This document shows, in pieces, positions 59,500 through 64,000 of a stretch of 64,000 bases of DNA (positions are counted from its first letter, which is position 1; each line of letters begins with the position of its first letter). Location of the stretch: the NCBI RefSeq assembly GCF_000425485.1, contig NZ_KE384384.1, positions 1-64,000 on the forward strand, read 5' to 3'. Position numbers and translations under genes: made by a program. The DNA comes from Flavobacterium tegetincola DSM 22377 (GTDB lineage Bacteria; Bacteroidota; Bacteroidia; Flavobacteriales; Flavobacteriaceae). The notes under the pieces are model-generated. The model worked only from the letters and a program-made list of their open reading frames with translations, searched no databases and was not told where the DNA came from.

Positions 59500-60750
59500 T
59501 TGAAATTTTCAACTCCTAATTTCCCGTACATCGCAAAGTGGCTTATCATCTGCACGATCGTTGGAATCCTTGCTGGAGCAAGTTCTGCTTTATTTTTATA
59601 TACTTTAAATTGGGCAACTAACTTTAGGGACAGTAATCTGTGGCTTATTTTTCTACTTCCAATTGGCGGATTGTTGATTGGTCTACTTTATTATTATTAC
59701 GGAAAAGAAGCGGTCAAAGGCAACAACTTAATTTTAGAAGAATACGAGCACCCACAAAATGCCATCCCGCTTAAAATGGCACCACTGGTTTACATTGGAA
59801 CTATTCTGACCCACTTTTTTGGAGGCTCTGCTGGTCGAGAAGGAACAGCGGTGCAAATGAGTACTGCAATTGCCGATCAATTTACCAAAGTGTTTCAATT
59901 AACTACAGAAGAGCGAAAAATCATTCTCATAATCGGAATCAGTGGTGGATTTGCCTCCGTTTTTGGAACGCCTTTAACAGGAGCTGTTTTTGCAATCGAG
60001 CTATTGTATTTCAGTCGAATATCATGGAAAAGCATCATCCCTTCCCTTCTGACGGCTTATATCGCATTTTATACCGTGGCAATTTTTCAAATTCCACATA
60101 CGCATTATCCACATCCAGAAATCCCTGCAATTACTTTAAAGCTTCTTCCATGGATTTTACTCGTGGGTATCTTAAGTGGTTTGTCCGCGCGATTATTTTC
60201 GACGGGTGCACACTTTTTTTCTGCAAAAGCAAAAGCGGTTATAAAGTATCCACCACTTCGCCCCTTTTTTGGCGGACTAATTTTTGCGGCTGCTATTTAT
60301 TTTTCAGGTGCGTATCAATATGTAGGATTAGGTATTCCAACTATTGTCACCTCTTTTACTGTTATTCAAGGTGGTGAAGTTTTCATTTTAAAAATACTGG
60401 CAACCACCTTTATATTAGGAACTGGATTTAAAGGTGGCGAAGTAACGCCGTTGTTTTTTATTGGTGCCACTTTAGGAAGTGCATTGTCGCTATTTATTCC
60501 CTTGCCAATAGCACTACTTGCGGCAATGGGATTTGTTGCTGTATTTTCAGGTGCCACTCACACTCCTTTGGCCTGTACCATTATGGGAATGGAACTCTTT
60601 GGAATTGAAAGCGGAATTTTCGTGGGAATTGCCTGTTTTACTGCCTACTTTTTTTCAGGATATTTGGGCATTTATAGATCGCAAGTGGTAAAAGGTCCGA
60701 AACACTTGGTTTATCATTTAATCCAGCACCGCAATTTAAAGAATCTTTAA
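59500..60750 (+). CDS. CLC-type chloride channel/transporter
   Basis: A 416-residue member of the CLC family, with about ten membrane helices. The signature GREGT (112-116) keeps the gating Glu114. GGFASVFGTPLTGAVFAIE and GTGFKGGEVTPLFFIGATLG are also typical. It moves Cl- (or fluoride), perhaps in exchange for protons, but which is not clear. The start is TTG at 59500; no ATG precedes it in frame near the first helix. It is divergent from the copper cluster. Confidence 0.9.
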   Translation: MKFSTPNFPYIAKWLIICTIVGILAGASSALFLYTLNWATNFRDSNLWLIFLLPIGGLLIGLLYYYYGKEAVKGNNLILEEYEHPQNAIPLKMAPLVYIGTILTHFFGGSAGREGTAVQMSTAIADQFTKVFQLTTEERKIILIIGISGGFASVFGTPLTGAVFAIELLYFSRISWKSIIPSLLTAYIAFYTVAIFQIPHTHYPHPEIPAITLKLLPWILLVGILSGLSARLFSTGAHFFSAKAKAVIKYPPLRPFFGGLIFAAAIYFSGAYQYVGLGIPTIVTSFTVIQGGEVFILKILATTFILGTGFKGGEVTPLFFIGATLGSALSLFIPLPIALLAAMGFVAVFSGATHTPLACTIMGMELFGIESGIFVGIACFTAYFFSGYLGIYRSQVVKGPKHLVYHLIQHRNLKNL

Positions 60751-60819
60751 CGAAGTAAAAATGCAATTTAAGCACTACACCTTCAAAAGATTAAACAAAA
60801 AAATGTATTTTCGCATTCT

Positions 60820-61827
60820 ATGAAAGACGAAGATATTCAAGCAATCCAGAAATTGCTTTCAACACCAAAAAAAGTGGTCATTATTCCACACAGAAGTCCA
60901 GACGGAGACGCAATGGGCTCAACTTTAGGTTTGTACCATTTCTTATTGAAACAAAACCACGAAGCAATTGTCATTACCCCAAATGAATTTCCAGATTTTT
61001 TAGCATGGCTTCCTGCCTCTGAAAAGGTTTTGATTTATGAAAAAGATAAAGAAAATACTGCTAAAATCATTTTAGATGCAGATTTGGTCTTTACATTAGA
61101 TTTTAATGCTTTTCACAGAACAGGCGATATGGAACAGGTTTTGAAAAAAATTACTGCTCCAATCATTATGATTGACCACCACCAAAAACCGGATGATTAT
61201 GCGAAATATATGTTTTCGGATACAAAATACGGATCAACTTGTGAAATGCTTTTCCATTTCATTGCAGATTTAGGTGCTAAAAGTTTACTTGACAAAACTA
61301 TTGCGACTTGCATTTATACCGGAATTGTTACGGATTCAGGTTCGTTTCGCTTCCCTTCTACTACAAGTACAACCCATCGCGTGGTAGCCGATTTAATTGA
61401 TATTGGCATAGAAAATGGAGCAATTCATAATTCTTTGTTTGACGACAGTTCCTACAGCCGACTGCAGTTATTGGGACAAGCTTTGCAAAACATGAAGATT
61501 TTATTGGATAAAAAAACATCTTATATTACGCTTTCGCAAAAAGAGCTTGATGTCAATAATTACGTGAAAGGCGACACAGAAGGCATTGTCAATTACGGCT
61601 TATCCATCAAAGGCGTTGTTTTTGCAGCCATTTTTATTGAACACCGAGAAGAGAATATTATTAAAATATCGTTTCGTTCGCAAGGATCATTTGATGTCAA
61701 TCAATTTGCCCGCGAACACTTTAATGGCGGAGGACACATCAATGCAGCAGGCGGAAAATCGCACCTTTCGTTGAAGGATACGGTTGCTAAATTTGAAGAA
61801 ATTCTCGCCAAAACCACTATAAATTAA
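60820..61827 (+). CDS. Bifunctional oligoribonuclease/PAP phosphatase (NrnA-like, DHH family)
   Basis: DHH-DHHA1 phosphoesterase that cleaves short RNA oligomers and 3'-phosphoadenosine 5'-phosphate. The motifs in order are PHRSPDGDAMGST, LDFNAFHR, MIDHHQKP and the DHHA1 GGGHINAAGG. The 335 residues match NrnA. It is 5 bases upstream of gldI, an arrangement I recall as usual in Flavobacterium. Confidence 0.93.
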   Translation: MKDEDIQAIQKLLSTPKKVVIIPHRSPDGDAMGSTLGLYHFLLKQNHEAIVITPNEFPDFLAWLPASEKVLIYEKDKENTAKIILDADLVFTLDFNAFHRTGDMEQVLKKITAPIIMIDHHQKPDDYAKYMFSDTKYGSTCEMLFHFIADLGAKSLLDKTIATCIYTGIVTDSGSFRFPSTTSTTHRVVADLIDIGIENGAIHNSLFDDSSYSRLQLLGQALQNMKILLDKKTSYITLSQKELDVNNYVKGDTEGIVNYGLSIKGVVFAAIFIEHREENIIKISFRSQGSFDVNQFAREHFNGGGHINAAGGKSHLSLKDTVAKFEEILAKTTIN

Positions 61828-61832
61828 TCACT

Positions 61833-62465
61833 ATGTATTTTAATATACGCAATTTAATTCCTGTAGCATGTGCACTTGTTTTGGCAAGTTGTTCTCAACA
61901 ACAGGCAAGAAAACCCTTAACGCAGACGTCGGGAAAGTTCATGAAGGAATCAGTAAATAGAAACATTAAGCTGATTGCTAATGAGGAAGCGTTGATTGAT
62001 TCAGTGATTCGGAAACATCCGGAACGTAAATATACCGCTACACCAAAGGGATATTGGTATTATTACATCATACAAAATAGTAAAGATACGTTGCGTCCAA
62101 AACGAGGCGATGTAGCTTTCTTTGATTACGAAATAGCCGATTTAAAAGGAAATGTCATTTATTCTGAAGTCGAACTACAACCTCAAACCTATCTTGTAGA
62201 CAAACAAAACATCTTGATGGGCTTGCGCGACGGAATAAAAATGATGCACAAGGGCGAAAAAATTAGTTTTCTATTTCCTTCGCATTTGGGACACGGATAC
62301 AGAGGAGACGATAAGCGAATTCCACCTAATTTACCGTTGGTGGTAACGGTGAGTTTGACCGATTTTAAGCCAGAAGCCGTGGCACGAACTACCGCACCTA
62401 AAGCAGCGAGAAAAGCGCCCGTTGAAACAGACGCACCTAAAGTAGAAGAAATTAAACCAGAATAA
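61833..62465 (+). CDS. gldI: Gliding motility lipoprotein GldI (FKBP-type peptidyl-prolyl isomerase)
   Basis: A 210-residue lipoprotein (LASC, Cys20) with an FKBP-type isomerase domain (about 65-175: [59 protein letters not shown]). In F. johnsoniae GldI is needed for gliding and T9SS-dependent processes. It is followed by a cyclophilin-FKBP gene after 11 bases. Confidence 0.92.
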   Translation: MYFNIRNLIPVACALVLASCSQQQARKPLTQTSGKFMKESVNRNIKLIANEEALIDSVIRKHPERKYTATPKGYWYYYIIQNSKDTLRPKRGDVAFFDYEIADLKGNVIYSEVELQPQTYLVDKQNILMGLRDGIKMMHKGEKISFLFPSHLGHGYRGDDKRIPPNLPLVVTVSLTDFKPEAVARTTAPKAARKAPVETDAPKVEEIKPE

Positions 62466-62476
62466 TTATTATAAAC

Positions 62477-63577
62477 ATGAAAAAACATCTTATTTTAATG
62501 CTTTTAACGGCAACATTATTTTCTTGTAAAGATAAATATGCCGAATTACCTGATGGCTTGTATGCAGAAATTGTAACTTCAAAAGGAACGATTGTGGCCG
62601 AGTTGGAGTTTCAAAAAACGCCGGTAACTGTAGCCAACTTCGTGTCGCTTGCTGAAGGAAAAAATGCTTTTGCAGAAGAAAGCTTGCGCAATAAACCTTT
62701 TTTTGACGGACTAAAATTTCACCGTGTAATTCCTGAATTCATGATTCAAGGTGGAGATCCATTAGGAAACGGTTCTGGTGATGCAGGATATAAATTCAAA
62801 GATGAAATTACCGATTTAAAACACGATGTACCCGGAATTTTGTCTATGGCAAATTCAGGTCCTGGAACCAACGGTAGTCAGTTTTTTATAACGCACGTTC
62901 CTACACCTTGGTTGGACGGTAAACATACTGTGTTTGGTCATGTAGTGCTTAATTCTATGGAAACAGTGAATAAAATTGTACAAGACGACAGTATTGTTAC
63001 GGTAACGATCATTAGAAAAGGAAAATTAGCAAAGCAATTTGACGCGGCAAAAGTTTTTGCCGACTATTTTAATAACAGTGCAAACGAGGCGAAAGCAGTT
63101 GAAAAAGAATACACTGATAAATACAAGACGGTAATTGATGAAAAGGTAGCCTTTTTTGCCACCAATAAAGCAAAAGCTATTAAAACCAAATCGGGATTGC
63201 AATACATCATCATTGAAAAAGGTGCTGGTAAAAAACCTGCAGCTGGCACGCAAATTTTTATTGACTACGCTGGTTTTTTTGAAAATGGAACATTATTTGA
63301 CAGCAGTATGGAAGGTGTTTCAAGAGATTTTGGAAAATATGATGAAACACGAAGCGCTCAAGGTGGCTATCAACCTATCGCATTTGAAGCTGGCCGAAAA
63401 GACGGAATGATACCGGGATTTATTGAAGGGATTGATCAATTGTCTTTTGGCGACCGTGCATTATTATTTATACCATCTAATTTAGCCTATGGCGAAGCAG
63501 GTGTTGGCAATGGATTAATCCCACCAAATACGCCTTTGATTTTTGACATTACTTTGAAAGAAAAACCAAATAATTAA
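62477..63577 (+). CDS. Cyclophilin-FKBP fusion peptidyl-prolyl isomerase
   Basis: A 366-residue lipoprotein (LFSC, Cys17) with two isomerase domains of unrelated folds. The cyclophilin part (about 27-190) has [34 protein letters not shown] and VFGHVV. A helical linker (about 195-240) follows. The FKBP part (about 235-363) has [28 protein letters not shown] and [12 protein letters not shown]. It should assist folding in the periplasm. It is in line with gldI and a further cyclophilin gene. Confidence 0.93.
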   Translation: MKKHLILMLLTATLFSCKDKYAELPDGLYAEIVTSKGTIVAELEFQKTPVTVANFVSLAEGKNAFAEESLRNKPFFDGLKFHRVIPEFMIQGGDPLGNGSGDAGYKFKDEITDLKHDVPGILSMANSGPGTNGSQFFITHVPTPWLDGKHTVFGHVVLNSMETVNKIVQDDSIVTVTIIRKGKLAKQFDAAKVFADYFNNSANEAKAVEKEYTDKYKTVIDEKVAFFATNKAKAIKTKSGLQYIIIEKGAGKKPAAGTQIFIDYAGFFENGTLFDSSMEGVSRDFGKYDETRSAQGGYQPIAFEAGRKDGMIPGFIEGIDQLSFGDRALLFIPSNLAYGEAGVGNGLIPPNTPLIFDITLKEKPNN

Positions 63578-63597
63578 TTTGTAAATAAACGAAAAAG

Positions 63598-64000
63598 ATG
63601 AAAATAAAATATTTAGTTGCAGTCATGCTTTTTGCTTCCGTTGCAACTTTTGCACAGAAAAAAGCTCCCGTTGCGGAAGGGATTTTTGCTGAAATAGAAA
63701 CTACGAAAGGTAAGATCGTAATTGATTTGAATTACAAAAAAACACCTTTAACAGTTGCAAGTTTTATAACCTTAGCAGAAGGAACTAATCCTGATGTAAC
63801 AGCTGCTTATAAAGGCAAAAAGTTCTATGACGGTTTAAAATTCCATCGTGTTATTAATGATTTTATGATTCAAGGTGGAGATCCACTTGGAACGGGTTCT
63901 GGTGATCCTGGATATAAATTTAAAGATGAAATTACTGATTTAAAGCACGAATCTGCTGGAGTTCTTTCTATGGCCAATTCAGGTCCGAATACCAATGGTA
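63598..64000 (+). CDS. Cyclophilin-type peptidyl-prolyl isomerase (partial, runs off the window)
   Basis: The frame starts at ATG 63598 ([20 protein letters not shown], signal peptide) and is open to the right edge. The cyclophilin domain begins near residue 30; [17 protein letters not shown] and [11 protein letters not shown] are the family motifs. It is very similar to the cyclophilin half of the preceding gene, so the pair is a tandem duplication. The C-terminus is beyond the window. Confidence 0.92.
   Translation, partial: MKIKYLVAVMLFASVATFAQKKAPVAEGIFAEIETTKGKIVIDLNYKKTPLTVASFITLAEGTNPDVTAAYKGKKFYDGLKFHRVINDFMIQGGDPLGTGSGDPGYKFKDEITDLKHESAGVLSMANSGPNTNG

Overview
The window is AT-rich chromosomal DNA from a member of the Bacteroidota, most likely the family Flavobacteriaceae and probably Flavobacterium or a close relative. 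Several things point there: the fused SecDF, the gliding lipoprotein GldI, a large protein with a type IX secretion (T9SS) sorting domain, a PorD-like protein, the Bacteroidota form of RNA polymerase omega, and promoters of the TAnnTTTG type. No rRNA, tRNA, CRISPR array, prophage or insertion sequence was seen. About 60 protein genes are packed tightly, mostly in short operons.

Layout. 0.2-13.5 kb carries housekeeping genes on the minus strand: secDF, mdh, an outer-membrane-type protein overlapping gyrB, an acidic protein, lpdA, an ABC exporter and truA, then a plus-strand phosphoesterase and minus-strand pcm. 13.7-25 kb is on the plus strand: a Gfo/Idh/MocA oxidoreductase, a lone YhcG-type PD-(D/E)XK nuclease, a lipoprotein, a 3-hydroxyacyl-CoA dehydrogenase, DUF1015, a YggS-type PLP protein, an exonuclease/GIY-YIG fusion, a K+ channel with a zinc ribbon, miaA, two envelope proteins and an acyl-ACP thioesterase. 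25-41.5 kb is on the minus strand: a two-component system, coaE, a glycosyltransferase, the 1267-residue T9SS cargo, fabV, the operon bamD-omega-coaBC-porD-recN, ferritin, dapA and a DUF6913 protein. 41.6-53.2 kb holds a 5'-nucleotidase split into two genes, ligA, rpsF-rpsR-rplI, a LytTR regulator, priA, a DUF2147 protein, a YihY protein and nadC.

The most interesting region is 53.3-59.3 kb, a six-gene minus-strand cluster. In order of transcription it encodes a small Cys-rich membrane protein, a lipoprotein with a Met/His-rich site, a TonB-dependent receptor, a second small Cys-rich protein, an MbnP-like lipoprotein and an MbnH-like di-heme lipoprotein. The receptor has CxxxM and HxM motifs at the spacing remembered for the copper receptor OprC. 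I infer a copper acquisition or handling system without methanobactin: the receptor moves copper across the outer membrane, the lipoproteins and MbnP bind it, MbnH modifies MbnP, and the two small proteins are new partners of unknown function.

The right end (59.5-64 kb, plus strand) carries a CLC channel, an nrnA-like DHH phosphatase, gldI, a cyclophilin-FKBP fusion and the start of a second cyclophilin that runs off the window. Intergenic DNA holds clear terminators, five good flavobacterial promoters and several palindromic elements that look like dispersed flavobacterial repeats.
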